Below, piece after piece: positions 1-19,800 of a DNA stretch of 64,000 nucleotides. The DNA lies in contig CM035352.1 in NCBI GenBank assembly GCA_020137815.1, positions 579,675-643,674 of the forward strand, given 5' to 3'. The notes below the pieces were generated by a model. That model saw only the letters and a list, made by a program, of their open reading frames with translations. It searched no databases and was not told the origin of the DNA. The translations under genes and the position numbers were made by a program. Position 1 is the stretch's first letter, and each line of letters opens with the position of its first letter. Source of the stretch: Hormiphora californensis (taxonomy: Eukaryota; Ctenophora; Tentaculata; Cydippida; Pleurobrachiidae).

Positions 1-2175
1 CAAGAGGGAGCGTCAAGGGAGGTAAATCAGCCCCTACCAAGGGCGGCACCAAGGGTGGGAAGGGTAAAGGAGGGAAAGGGAAATCCAAGGATGATATCTC
101 TGTGAAGAGTGAGAAGACAGCTAGGGGTAAAGGAGCCAAAGCTGCTTCAACTGATAAAAGGAGGGTGAAATCAGCTCGACGAGCAGGAAAGAGTGTTTCA
201 TTTGTTGATGAACAGAATGGGCAGTTGACCCCTACTACAGAGGTATCCCCTGCTACCGATACAGGACCTACTGAGGATCCTATACAACCACCAGCGGTAA
301 GTAGTGGGTTAACTCAGGGGGGGGGGCCTACTGAGGATCCTATACAGCCACCAGCGGTAAGTAGGGGCGTTAACTTAGGGGGGGGGGGCTACTGAGGATC
401 CTATACAACCACCAGCGGTAAGTAGGGGGTTAACTTAGGGGGGGGGGCTACTGAGGATCCTATACAGCCACCAGCGGTAAGTAGTGGGTTAACTTAGGGG
501 GGGGGGCTACTGAGGATCCTATACAGCCACCAGCGGTAAGTAGGGGGTTAACAAAGGGGGGGGGGGGCTACTGAGGATCCTATACAACCACCAGCGGTAA
601 GTAGGGGCGTTAACTTAGGGGGGGGGGGCTACTGAGGATTCTATACAGCCACCAGCGGTAAGTAGGGGGTTAACTTAGGGGGGGGGGGCTACTGAGGATC
701 CTATACAGCCACCAGCGGTAAGTAGGGGGTTAACTTAGGGGGGGGGGCTACTGAGGATCCTATACAGCCACCAGGCGGTAAGTATTGGGGTTAACTTGGG
801 GGGGGGCTACTGAGGGATCCTATACAGCCACCAGCGGTAAGTAGGGGGTTAACTTAGGGGGGGGGGCTACTGAGGATCCTATACAGCCACCAGCGGTAAG
901 TAGGGGGTTAACTTAGGGGGGGGGGCTACTGAGGATCCTATACAGCCACCAGCGGTAAGTAGGGGCGTTAACTTAGGGGGGGGGGCTACTGAGGATCCCA
1001 TACAGCCACCAGCGGTAAGTAGTGGGTTAACTTAGGGGGGGGCTACTGAGGATCCCATACAGCCACCAGCGGTAAGTAGTGGGTTAACTCAGGGGGGGGG
1101 GGGCTACTGAGGATCCCATACAGCCACCAGCGGTAAGTAGGGGCGTTAACTTAGGGGGGGGGGGCTACTGAGGATCCTATACAGCCACCAGCGGTAAGTA
1201 GGGGGTTAACTTAGGGGGGGGGGCTACTGAGGATCCTATACAGCCACCAGCGGTAAGTAGGGGGGTTAACTTAGGATCCTATACAGCCACCAGCGGTAAG
1301 TAGTGGGTTAACTTAGGGGGGCCGGGCTACTAAGGATCCTATACAGCCACCAGCGGTAAGTAGTGGGTTAACTTAGGGGGGGGGGGGCTACTGAGGATCC
1401 TATACAGCCACCAGCGGTAAGTAGGGGGGTTTAGCTCAGTGTAGATCCCACATTGACTAAAGATCCAACTCTCCAACTAAATTATTCCCCAATTATCAGG
1501 TGTGTCCGTTCAAGAGGGATACAGATGTTATTGGAGAGGACAGACCGGGAGAGAGACAGAAGACAGCATACTTTGTTCCCTTTGAAAAACATGGTGTAGG
1601 AGCTGGATCTGGTCCCATCAGGTAGGACTTATATATTATGCACCCCTCCCTCCTGATGTTATGTTATCATGCTTCTGATAGACACAATAGCGTGAAGACA
1701 TCACTTCGAAAAATTCACGCTGTCTCCCCTATTCTAGATCTAAGTGGCAGACGAATGGTTTGGATGAAGATAGTCTGGTAGTAATGCAGCATTCCTCTTC
1801 ATCTGAGTCATCAGAAGAGGAGGAAGATGAGGAGAGTGAGAGGGGTAGCGATATCCCACAATATAACAGACCTACCTCAGCCCCTCCTCCAGCTGCTAAG
1901 AATGAAGTTTTTTCACACATCCTAACATCCCTTCAACCACAGTTTGTAAGTAAACCCAATTTGGGTCTTATTTTCCCTACTCTATGCCAACTTCATTCAC
2001 ATTCATATGCTGCATTTAACTATCCATTATTTCAGGGAACCGAGCCTATTTTGATATTTGAGAACCGACAGAGTTCAGCCAGTAGTTCACCCCATCACCG
2101 GGATATAGCTGACCCTAAACAACTCACCTTACACCTTCAAATGATGGAGAAACGACGCAACATTCAACAGTGCAG
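1..2175 (+). CDS. CAMSAP/Patronin-like gene, upstream exon block (partial)
   Basis: Four exons join in phase: 1-296 (open from the window edge, Gly/Lys/Ser-rich and very basic), 1500-1621, 1738-1945 and 2036-2175. Donor phases are 0, 2, 0 and 2, and each acceptor matches. The product has a basic segment, then a stretch containing AYFVPFEKHG, an acidic Ser/Glu run (SSSSESSEEEEDEE) and ends in a helix-like LHLQMMEKRRNIQQCR. That last piece resembles the basic coiled coil that precedes the C-terminal part of CAMSAPs. Position and strand suit the same gene as the CKK exons at 6576-9212. The last donor is phase 2, but the first exon of that block needs phase 1, so at least one exon between them was not found. 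The calponin-homology domain expected at the N-terminus would lie before the window. Being part of CAMSAP is inference from context; it could be a separate gene. Confidence 0.5.
280..1430 (+). repeat. Minisatellite of ~60-bp units, each carrying a 5' splice site
   Basis: About 20 tandem units of 59-61 bp. Each has GAGGATCCTATACARCCACC, then AGCG|GTAAGTAG, GTTAAC and a run of 7-11 G. The first unit holds the real end of the CAMSAP exon, with its donor at 296/297. Every later unit keeps a consensus GTAAGT donor, while the coding frame decays after the second unit. The array fills most of the intron to 1499. Confidence 0.95.
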
Positions 2176-2505
2176 GTACATTTAGTACAGGGCTGCGTCA
2201 GTGAGATCTGCCTGACTACTTCTTTTTCAATCAACTGCCCACAGATAAAACACACAGTTTTGTTCTACAGTAGTTGTAGGAATACAGATTACAATAGAAA
2301 GCAAAATTAGCTACAAAATAAAAAGAATGTTAAGGCTTATTACCCGCAATCAAATGTCTACAGACCCGATAATCTAAAAAATGTTTTACTCGATTCAATA
2401 TTTCAAATATTTCAACCCCCCCTCAGCAAACCCGACCTAAAGTTTACCCTCGCAGTAAGAACTATAGGATGGTAGGTAAATAAAATCTAAAGTCTACATC
2501 TCGTG
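2176..2505. other. Intron sequence, no gene seen
   Basis: Non-coding stretch between the last upstream CAMSAP exon and the 3' end of the antisense PI4K2 gene. It is AT-rich, and I see no exon, repeat or regulatory motif I can support. Confidence 0.5.
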
Positions 2506-3924
<1,419 letters not shown>

Positions 3925-4177
3925 CTACGGGGAGAGAGATCTGAGTTACAACAACTTAGTTTTCTTTAGCATACGTCGATGTTTCAAAAGCAAATAATAT
4001 CAATAACGATTTCTTCATTCTTGGAAAGGTTGCTTCAACTTCAAGATTACAAAAATTTTATAAGATAAAACATGGGCTAAACAGATAGTGTCTTCGAAGA
4101 AGAGATTGTCTTGCTAGAGTCCCAAAAGGGACTTGGACATAATAACCACTTAACAAAGGAATGAGTGTAGTATACAA

Positions 4178-4181
<4 letters not shown>

Positions 4182-4271
<90 letters not shown>
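4182..4271. repeat. (GA)n microsatellite
   Basis: About 90 bp of almost uninterrupted GA in the CAMSAP intron, upstream of PI4K2 on its strand. Confidence 0.98.
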
Positions 4272-4274
<3 letters not shown>

Positions 4275-5668
4275 TAGTGTAAGCAGACTCATACAGCAAT
4301 ACACACACAGAGAAATGAGAATGTATGAGAGAGATACAGAGTCTCAATAGAGCACGTTTTTGTTGCTCAGTTTACATCTCAAGGTCACAGCATCTCAGCG
4401 TGTCTATCTGAACTAAAATTACATATAAAAACAAGGAAAAAGAGAGCTTACACCGTCATATTGCCACTACCAGCTGGTGGGAATAAATCGTGATATGTGT
4501 ACAGAAACTGGATATATGTGTTACATAAAGTCGAGTTGTCGGCTGTAGGTATACCGTTTTGACCATTGCGAGAGGCTTGTAAAACTCGCATTGTTCAGTG
4601 TGAAAGAGAATCATGGACTGTAAATAGAGGCCAGTGATAGGGAGAGAACGAGAAATTTAGCCTGAGAGAAAATAAACTTGAAATAGAGCCCCATCGAGGA
4701 ATAGTGAGAGATAAAGCCTCAGCGAGTCAGTGAAAGAGAATGAGAGTGTGTGAAAGGTAGATCGCCAGGTGCATAATATTCAATGAGGTCGGTGCAAAAG
4801 CTGCGTTCATCCTGTCTGTGTAAAAGATATAGTCCGGACTAAATTGTGTGCTAGGACGTGCACAATGGTAGGCCCAGTTAGTTGTTAAAATTTAGACTAA
4901 ATTACTACTTTGGGTCTCGATTGCAGTTATGTATGCAAGCTTACATCCCAAATCCATCATGCCTCGCCAGTAGACAATGGTGTATGTGTATCGACTTGTA
5001 GGAACAAGCGGAACCTCCCATGAAGTCCCGATAGCTTACACAATCCTTGTCTAGCTCGACCCTCTCTTCACGCGATCCGTTAGAACAGTAATAACAATTC
5101 CCGATCCCGATCACAACAAACCCGCCACCCCCACAGGAACAATTCTGATGGGATTGTGATTCATAATACTAGCTTCATGTAAACCGTTATTCCAATCAGG
5201 AAGCGATATGAAGTCAAAGTGGGAAGAAGGAGAGAGCCTAATATGAACCGTCACTGTGTTCTACGAAGCCCTGAAAAGAACCAGAGATGCTGGGTTCCAG
5301 GCCAGTAGTGATGATATATCTGCAGTTTTGGAACAGACTGACTCGCTCTCGGAGTTGGTCACCAAATACCACACTACCCCTTGATATGAAGGAGCCTTTC
5401 AGTGCAAAAACTGGTGAGTAACTGGGTGGCAACTCCCAGACCCCAGTTTTGGGTGATGGTTATTGGGTGCACTGCTTATCGACAGTTTGTCGTTTTGTAA
5501 AATGGCTATATTATACTTATGTGGGTGCTTCCGATCGGGAGTAGTGAATGCAGTCTGTTGCTATTTTCTGCCCAAAATGGTACGGGTCCAAAATGAAACC
5601 TTCTTTGGAAAACAATAAAACGATACGATCTTGGTATAATACTAGAACTCAAATAAAATTAACACAAT

Positions 5669-6196
5669 TCACAAAAAGTAGTAGGTCAGGGATTTGGGTC
5701 GTTTCTCCTTCTCGTCCTTTCCCCGGAGTTTCCTGGATCCTTTCTTCACAGCTCGGACTCCCTTCTTCAGCCAGAACTTCATATCCTTCCTCTGTATCTC
5801 GGCACGGGTCCTCACAGGCTCTTGGTCGTAGTAAGATCCACTGCTCTCCCTCCGACCAGATTTCCGGGGTGGCCCCTCTGTCTCGTATCTAGTCATATCA
5901 TGGTGGTCGTTCAGGACGGCAGTAGAGATACAATGGACTCGAATGGAGAAGGGACGGTCGATGGTATCAGCAGAGTTCTTGGGGTTTAGGGTACGGGCTC
6001 CTCGAGATGGGGGTGGAGGTCGATGTAGGGCGGGCAGGGAGACTGAGTTAGACTTCCTTGGTGTAGACATGGTGGGGAAGTAGGAGCTGACTCGTCGGGG
6101 ATCAGGGATTCTGAAGGAGAACACGGAGATATCATCAGAAGGTGATTCCAGGTAGTAGCAGTCTGAGGAGGTGTTGGATACTGTAGGAAGGAGCAT
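5669..6196 (-). CDS. Uncharacterised 175-residue basic-tailed protein, antisense in CAMSAP intron
   Basis: Open frame from ATG at 6196 to a stop at 5669. The frame is also open upstream to about 6274 without an ATG. I do not recognise it. The N-terminal half is Ser/Pro-rich with possible phosphosites. The middle has a PALHRPPPPSRGAR proline segment. The C-terminal ~70 residues are strongly charged and basic (KDMKFWLKKGVRAVKKG, then KLRGKDEKEKRPK), which suggests nucleic-acid or acidic-membrane binding. There is no signal peptide or membrane segment. The composition is not repeat-derived and the frame is long for this base composition, so I favour a real intronless gene or a single coding exon nested in the intron, but no domain supports it. 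Confidence 0.4.
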   Translation of the reverse strand: MLLPTVSNTSSDCYYLESPSDDISVFSFRIPDPRRVSSYFPTMSTPRKSNSVSLPALHRPPPPSRGARTLNPKNSADTIDRPFSIRVHCISTAVLNDHHDMTRYETEGPPRKSGRRESSGSYYDQEPVRTRAEIQRKDMKFWLKKGVRAVKKGSRKLRGKDEKEKRPKSLTYYFL

Positions 6197-6575
6197 GGTG
6201 ATAGCTGTAGTAGTTGGATAGTTGGATACTGACTGGAGATCTGGAGCTGGTTTATATCTGGGTCCCTGGTACACCCATTAGAGAGGTGTCATGATACCCC
6301 CTCTACCGATTAGCACGGCAGCTACCTTGTATCACGTGATCATAGGGAGATAATCGGTAGACGTCATGTGATATGACGGGGTCGCACTTTAATCGGTAGA
6401 CCGTGTTAGGTGACACTAATCGGGAGTTCGGGTCACATTACACTAGGTAGTCGGTATTGGGTAGCCTGTCAGGTGTCGGGTAACATGTCTCAATTCACTA
6501 GTTGAATCAGTGATCACGTTTCATGAATACAGTGTTGGATCTACAGCTAGTTACATCGAATAACTACATTTTCAG

Positions 6576-9212
6576 ATCACCCAAACGGAGCGAAGGCAAC
6601 TAATTTGGCGCCAAAATCACTCATGGAACAAGCCATTGAGGATACTGAAAGGATATTTAGTACTGGAGAGGGTAAGTAGTGGAGTCAGGGGGTGTGTCGT
6701 ATAATAGTAACCATAAATAAAGAGATAAATCTCAGGGGCTGTGTCAGTGTGTCGTGTAAATCGCTGAAGACCCCTCCACCCCTATTATAATATCATTATT
6801 CCAGAGGGTACATGCACTGGTTTAGTGACGGACTACTGCAGCGATCTACCATCCCCACCTCCCCCTCTCAACTCCACAGATACTCTTCCAACAACAACAG
6901 GGGATAGACCCCCATCACCAGGTGGGTCCTGTCAGAGCATTGGCCTGACCCTATCCTCATTTCTTTCTGCGAGAACTGTGGTCAGAGCATTGGCCTGACA
7001 GGGTTGGTCACCACATTTAACCAACACACGATACTATATCTAATCTTGTTTACACCTATTGAGATCTAAAAGTGACACAACCTTTAGGTGAGGAAGAAGA
7101 ACCTTTAGTGGCAGTGTTCAGTGATCACGGTGACTTCCTGGCTACTAAGATACCCCCTGACTCACCCACCTCCAGTCCCAGCAGGAAACCAACTGCAATG
7201 CAATACTTTTACGGGTTCACCGATGTGGTTAGTGGTATAGATGTGGTTAGTGGTTTGGCATTCTGTAAACCTGAATGTGTACTTAACATAAGTTGCTGTT
7301 GACTAAACATGTGTGTACAATTATATCCTCTTTATAACTTTATTTAACTTTAAGTGTTTACACTCAAAATAGTTCAACCCAAAACTGTTTCAGACTACCG
7401 ATGACAGGGTATCCCAACGAAGACAACAGTTCATGGTAGCACAAGAGAAGAAACAGGCGGAGATCCGGGCTCTAAGAGAACTTGAGTCTCAGAGGAAGCT
7501 AGAGAGGGCCCGTGCTGAATCTCACCGGGAGGGTGAGCTGAGGAGGACAGAGGGTAACCTAGTGACCAAGTGCCGGGCCCAGAGTTGTAGGGTCAGGGTG
7601 GTACGGGAGGAACAGGAGGAGGGGGCAGTGGCACGGCCTCATTCAGCCAGGATCATGGCTTGTAGAACACCCACTTCAACAACCCCTTCTAGACACATGT
7701 ACCCAGAGAGAAAGGAAGAAGGGGGTAGGAGGCCACCATCTGGACTGAGTGGAGGGGTGACGTTTAGGAAAACTGAAAATAATGGAGTCCAGAGGACCCA
7801 GTCTGCACGGACTCCTACCAAGTCCCCTGCAGCACGACGACCCTCCCCTAAACCAACACCACGTAAGTCTTGTTAAAATTTGAACAACTGTGGGCGTGTT
7901 TGTTTCCGATGTTGTTTCCGTAGAAACCTTACAATTTTCATCTGACGCTATTTCGGTCCCTTTGTGAAGTTGCTGCAAGAGCAATATTAGTCCCCTTTAG
8001 TGCTATTATTAGCACTGACCCCCTTGGACCGCTCTATTCCTCTCTGAAACTTGAAAAATACAAACCATCTGCCTCCGGATAGTCCCTCAACATCCCTCCC
8101 TTCTCTTAGCACATCAACATATGTATACCTTTTATTATTTATTTACAATTCCGTTCTCTCCATCGCAGGACCCCCGGCTTTACCGTTGTTCGTGCCGCCA
8201 AGTGCTAAAAGTAACAGCAAGGTGATATGTAACGCTCTCTCCTGGACCTGCCTCAGTGGTGTCCCGGACAAACCCAATCTCCAACTTGCACTGCAGGTAT
8301 AAACTGCAGGTAGTACGGCCCTCTTATACTGGGCTCTACTGGGCAGTACGTCCCTCTACTGGGCTCTACTGGGCAGTACGGCCCTCTACTGGGCTCTACT
8401 GGGCAGTACGGCCATCCTTGGGGGGGGGGGGGGGGGGCTGTACACATAATTGGGATCATTGGGAGTGAGGGTTGGTTCGAACTATGTCTACCTGTTGTGT
8501 CGATTGTCATTCAATATGAGGTCGTCTGCTGATATTAGTAGCAGTTGTTAAGGGGCAGAGGCAACACCTCAAGTCTCAACTCTGTACACGTACGAAGGGC
8601 GTATATAGATTAGAAGGGGAACAGTCAACAGAAACCTACACTTACTGCACTTGATTATTATACCGATTAGAAGGTTATCTTACAAACCTAACACGACCCT
8701 ATAACAAATCCCCCATTTTCTAGGCTGTATCAGAGAGTCAAGCACAACAGTACTTGGTCTTATTTCGGGATGACATTGCTAAAAAGTTTAGAGCCATCTA
8801 CAATGTCGATACTGAAACCTCCAAGGTATTCCTCCCGTTATCTGCTTTTTATAGGGATCCAGTTAATGTTTTCAATTTCACTATCTTAAAAATATTTTCA
8901 GTTGATTCGAATATTTGGTAAAGGCCCTAAAACCATCCTTCCTCCCATGCTATCCACCCTATACAAGTAAGCCTCTCAATAATCCATGTGACGTTATGAA
9001 GGACATGTGACTTCATTGTTGTCAATTGTGTTATTATAATTATATATAATTATGATGTTTGAAACATTCCTTCTGAACCGGTTCCTTCCCCTAGGTATGA
9101 TTCTGGATCCCGATCCTTCACCAAGATCCCAACTCTGACATTCTCTTTAGCCGTGGATGGGATTACAATTAAAAATGAGCTGTGGAGAAAGGCTGGCGTG
9201 TTCCCCTGTTGA
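6576..9212 (+). CDS. CAMSAP: CAMSAP/Patronin microtubule minus-end protein, C-terminal exons with CKK domain
   Basis: Eight exons chain in phase: 6576-6671, 6805-6921, 7073-7227, 7394-7862, 8169-8296, 8724-8825, 8902-8966 and 9095-9212 (stop). The first three encode low-complexity Pro/Ser linkers. The fourth begins with a coiled coil (QRRQQFMVAQEKKQAEIRA...), then a basic Pro/Ser region. The last four encode the CKK domain: VICNALSWTCLSGVPDKPN, QQYLVLFRDDIAKKFRAIYN, FGKGPKTILPPMLSTLYKY, FTKIPTLTFSLAVDGITI and LWRKAG. This matches the C-terminal domain by which CAMSAP, Nezha and Patronin recognise curved tubulin lattice at microtubule minus ends. The family is confined to animals. The CKK is complete and intact, so the gene looks functional. 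The 7227 donor has a second copy 18 bp downstream (7245) that would add six residues in frame. CKK identity is near certain; the earlier small exons are phase-based calls. Confidence 0.93.
8304..8437. repeat. Minisatellite of ~40-bp units followed by a ~17-bp poly-G run
   Basis: Three degenerate copies of a unit around CTCTACTGGGCAGTACGGCC start just after the CAMSAP donor at 8296 and end in an unbroken G run near 8420-8436. The ACTGCAGGTA donor context itself occurs twice (8291 and about 8304). Confidence 0.85.
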
Positions 9213-9839
9213 AGAGGATTTACTTAATGAACTATCTGATTTATTGAACTAAGTTGCAGTGTGTGCATGGTGTGAAGATTCACAGAGACTGAGAGAGAAA
9301 GCAGCTCAGGAATATGATGTCGATATATCAATTATCAGTGTTATTCAGATTTAGGTATAAGCATGTGATTGTGTTGTAAATAGAGCTGATGATTGGTAGA
9401 TACCCCCTGTAAATACACAATGTACAAAGTTTCCAGAACTGCCTTTTGATAAAATCTGACCCTTTTATTTGGTTTATACCCGGGGGAGACTTGTTGAGTA
9501 AGGGGTCACTTAACAAGGGGAGACACGGTGACTGTGAGGTGACTATTAGGTTTCTTGGGTCTGTTTCATTTACATTTGGCGGAAATCACACATTATTTGT
9601 ATTGGGGATAACAACAGTTAATGACAACTAACAATTGTAATCACATCTATATCAGTCATCCAAGAGACAGTAATTAGCTGTCTTATTCGTGAACTGTCTT
9701 TCTTCTTTCTCCCTCTCTGAACCACCACCTTCTCGTTCATTTCATTCATATTCACACACGCACAATTAACGATCCATTTCAATATACAATCTTCATCTCA
9801 TCAGGATAACAGACCGACATTTGGTCATCTCACTGTATC
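9213..9839. other. Convergent 3' intergenic region, CAMSAP (+) and RUNX (-)
   Basis: Between two facing stop codons. It is AT-rich with short spurious frames. No element or RNA gene can be supported, and it is presumably the two 3' UTRs. Confidence 0.5.
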
Positions 9840-15321
<5,482 letters not shown>

Positions 15322-16834
15322 CTGTTACACACGGGTTGCGAGGGTTGATGGTAAGGGCCAAGGGAGGCGAGAGATGTCATTGTTGATACACCTATCACCT
15401 ATATCAAGTGAGGTCGGATTAGATAATAACAGAACAACAAGTGACAAGCGAAGGAGAGCAGTGTGGTTCAAGCAACATTACTGAAATATGAACATGTGAA
15501 CTGTGAAGGTCGGATAGACAAGGGGTTTGTAATGGGGTTTTACTAATTGAACTACAGTCGCGACAACAAGTCCTGCTAATTAGAGCACTTGTCCCGTCCA
15601 ATTAGTAGGATCACTTGTCAATTAGCATGCAGTGAGAGAGGACTGGTAAACACACTCATGGCAAGAGATGTGTTGGAGCATTTACACGCACTACACGCGA
15701 TACATTTTGAGTTTTACATATGAGAGAGAGAGGGAGGGGACAGAGTGAGACAGAGAATGTTTAACAACTAACGCTCCATAACAAGTGAACAACGTTGGAC
15801 CTCCTTCAGCTTTCTAAAATCTCAACTGGAGGAGCTGATGACTATAACTTAGTGAAACACTCGGCAAGTAGCGATCTCTGTTTTACAAACATGCTCTCCA
15901 ATTTAAAACGGATCATCTACAAAGAGATGGCCCAAACCTGAAAACTTAACCACCAATCATGTAGATGGCGGTTATTTAATTTATTTACAAAATACATATT
16001 AAAGAATGGAACAGCGATAGGATAGACTTCAAAATGTCTGCGGTCGACCACAAGTATTGGTGGTTGGTATCAAATTTTGCACTTCCATACTCCAGGCTGC
16101 ATGCTACAGAGCTGCAAACCGTCTGTCAGAAGGTCAACCACAAAGTGGGAGGCAGACACGCGGTTAATCTTTGTGGTCACAGCCAACCAGAGAGCTCGCA
16201 CAACTGCAAAGTAGCGGTAGATCTGCCGTGGATGCCTGGGAATCGGTGTACAAACATCAGATTCAATAAATAAAGCTAAATAATGTCTGTGGAATTGTGA
16301 CACCTTAGTTACTAACTTGGGGCCGGAAACACCACTTCAACACCATGAGTGACAAGTAAAATCGTGACGAAACGTGAGAAAAAGCGCGATTTTAAAAATC
16401 TGTCGGACCGCGGCGCGCGAAATATTCGACATCGAGAACAGATTTTTGTGACGCGCGTGTGCGCGTTATAATTTTGCAGTTTGCAGTGTAGTTTTATTGA
16501 TTCAGCGCGTGTCGCAAATTGGAGATTGGTTGAATTCGTCAGTTTTTAGCTTTGTTTCTCGTCTAACAAACACTCGTATACCTAACCACAAAAATAATAT
16601 TAACAACAAGTTAACAAAATATGAATACATAACCTCAACGCAACTTAGCAGATGTCTTCTTCCTTTTCATAAACAGTAACATAAAATGTAAAAGTGAACG
16701 GATTAACGAATAACTAAAACAATCCCGTCGCGTGGATGGATTAGATCTAACTTAAGATCATAGGCATGATTGTTCTATTTGCTCTACCACAGTATAGAGG
16801 GATGTGTATAACTCAATCCTATTGACAATAGATT
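15322..16834. other. RUNX 5' side / PIGT 3' intergenic region
   Basis: Likely contains RUNX upstream exons or promoter, but I could not place any. Open frames at 16034-16303 on both strands have no recognisable domain. A CpG-containing patch with many GCGCG motifs sits at 16370-16465. No RNA gene seen. Confidence 0.4.
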
Positions 16835-19800
16835 CTACTTCTTAGTTCCTTCTGAATTCTCATTCTGTTCAGTCTGTTCCTTCTTGACAACGCCTGATCC
16901 TGTTTCCTGTTTCTTCAGGGCACCTCTCAGAGCAGTTATAAGCTGGATAAGTAGACCCTTCTTCACCTCGTTCTCCTTTATACACGCCAACTCTTTAGTA
17001 GTCAGACTGAATATCGAGCCGTACACAATAGCTATCACCTGAGTGGGCCGTTTATCAGTTTGTCAGTTTAGGAACTGTAATTATAGATCAATATTATTAT
17101 AGATCAATCCATAGTTTGAGATGTTCCTTACCGTGCTGACAAGACAGAGAACGTTGAAGGGCATACTAAAGTCAGGAGTAGGGAGGTACACAAGAGGGGA
17201 GTCTGAGTACAATCGGACTACCTGCTGTGGGAGGAAGGGTTAGAAGGAGTGTGACTCAAATGAACCCATCAAAACAAGTGATGTTTACAGCGGTGAGGAT
17301 CTACTTCAAAATTGTAGCAATGAAGTGACGTCATTACATGTGTCATAATGACGTCATAATGACGTCATTGCATGACGTGATACAACTCACCTCGTTATCT
17401 TTGTAGGACACAACTCCGCTTGGTATGTGTCTGCCGTGATGGGCATCGGGAGGATACTCGTTCCATCTCAGTAGTAGCGGATCAAACTGAAACAAACTTG
17501 ATGTAGATTTTATACTGATCACACTTTGAGTTCCTAACATTGTTTGTCACGTGCATAAACAATAATCCAAAATGATGTTTGGTCCCATGCTAGATACTTG
17601 TTTTTCTACCACTAACCTGGATACTAAACTTGGCAGTAGACCGTGCTGGTATAGTAAACACTATCTCCAGAGTATAGGGAGTCTCTCTATCCCTGGCCAG
17701 ATCAAGATTCAACTTCTCATGGGTAATGGGGGATGAGAGGTCGGTGATGGACATGGTGTGGACGTAGAGACGCAGCCACCAGGGAACAACCTGTAGGGGA
17801 GGCAGGGAGAGAGAATAATTCCACCAAGGCATGTGCTAATAGTACATTAGCAGTTCATTGAACTACTCTGATACAGTCGGACCCCGATTTAGGGACACCC
17901 TCGGGGGAAAGGCTCTTGTCCACTAAATCGGGGTGTCCACTAAATCGGGGCCAAATAAGGTTAATTTACTATATCGGGGGGAAAAAATCCTGTCCCTAAA
18001 TCGGGGTGCCACTAAATCGGGGGCCCCTAAATCGGGGTCCGACTGTAATGGATATATCACGACGAGTGGGACACACCATGTCCCAACTGCATGTTTACCT
18101 GCATGTATAGGACTGTAATATCGGTATCTCTGTTATTGGTAAACAGTGTCACAATATGTCCCGAACTACTGCTACTGATCCTACTAATGTAGGTATGTAC
18201 ATGGATCGCTGGTGGCACTACTCTAGCTGGCCTGGGAGAATGAAGGGTTAAATGAGGATGAATTGTCGGTTGTTTGTAGCAATTCAGATAAAACCTGAGA
18301 GCAACTTCACTAACCCTGCATTTTGATTGTCAGGAATGTTAACTGCCACATTCAGTATCTTGGTCTGGGTGATGTTGCCTGCATCAAAAGTGACACCCTT
18401 ACCAGAGAGTGGAGTGTGCAGGTTAGGAGTTATAGTAGCACCTTCCCCTGGAGTCTCAACATTTATCTGATCAGAGGGGGTATCATTTGGCTAACATGAA
18501 ACACAATAATGTCCCATACAATCATCTAATATAGTAACATTGTGGGCACAAAATTATTAATTAGTCAATCTTTACCGTAGTTGAGGAAGCTACTGGGCAT
18601 GTATCTACTAATGTTCGTCCTAACAACCCCTTCATACTCCAGCTGGCCCTCCCGTAGAGTTGGAGGGGAGCAAATACCAGAGATATCCTCTGCTCAATAA
18701 CCTAGTGGGAAACACCTTGAGTACTATAACCACACAAGACACACATGCTTCCACTCCTAGATCTAAGGAAAGGGGGGTCTCACTAGGATTCAGGGGGTAA
18801 CCTCCGACTACTAACCCATGCGATTCCATCTCCCATCCTTATCCTTCTCACGGTCAGGGAGAGAGAATGGTAGGCAGTATTGTAGATCTTGCTAGAGTCC
18901 AGGAGGGAGGCAAGTCCAGAGGACGAGGAACATGGAAGGAGTTTTAACCAGGGTGTCAGGTTCTCTGTACACACCACCTCTGCCGGGGAGACACCATACC
19001 GGACATAATCGCGATCTGGTGGGGGAACAGGTGAAACAGATACTATAGTACCCAGCAAACACAGTTGGCGTAAGTTGCTTGTCAGCGCCAAATTTCAGAC
19101 GGCCATAGATCCACCCCCTGATAAGATAGAGACTCGAAATTTGTTTTGTAAGGAGATCATGTCGAGTTCTTCTTACACAAACAATTTCAAGTCTCTATCT
19201 CACCAGGGAGTGGAGCTATGACCGTCTGAAATTTGGCGCTGGCAAGCAATTCACGCCAACTGTGTTTGCTGGGTACTTTAGGTTTACATGGAACAGACTG
19301 TCGGCTATTGTTCGAATATTTACTACATAACATACTACTACTACTACTACTATGTACCTCCTTTTGTGGTTGTTAGACCGGTAGGCTTGAGGGAAAAGAG
19401 AGGAGAGACGGTATCCTCTGAGGAGAGGCTGCCCAGGGATGCACATGTTATACCTGTAGAGTAATGTTAATTAATGTTAATTAATGTTAATGTGATCATT
19501 TGAAATAAAATCCAAATCAGAAGTTGGGGCCCCCAGAATTTGTGACTGCAGTTTATGTGAACAACAGAGCTGAGAGTGTTCCAATCTCTCACCTGATATA
19601 GAGTTACGGACGTGTTGCCAGCGGGTATCAACAGTTTCTGATTTCCCCCCGAACCAAACTAAGAACTGAGCACCGGGTGGTGCAGTGTTTTCCGTGAAAC
19701 CCCATAACCTGTCTCTCCACATACCCTGAAATAATTATTTGCATTCTGATAAACTGGAATGGGCTTACAAGACTTTAGTAGAACTAGAATACCTGAGTGA

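Noticed and set aside
16034-16303. Protein-coding gene on either strand
   Set aside because: Overlapping frames of similar length on both strands with no domain, splice context or repeat identity.
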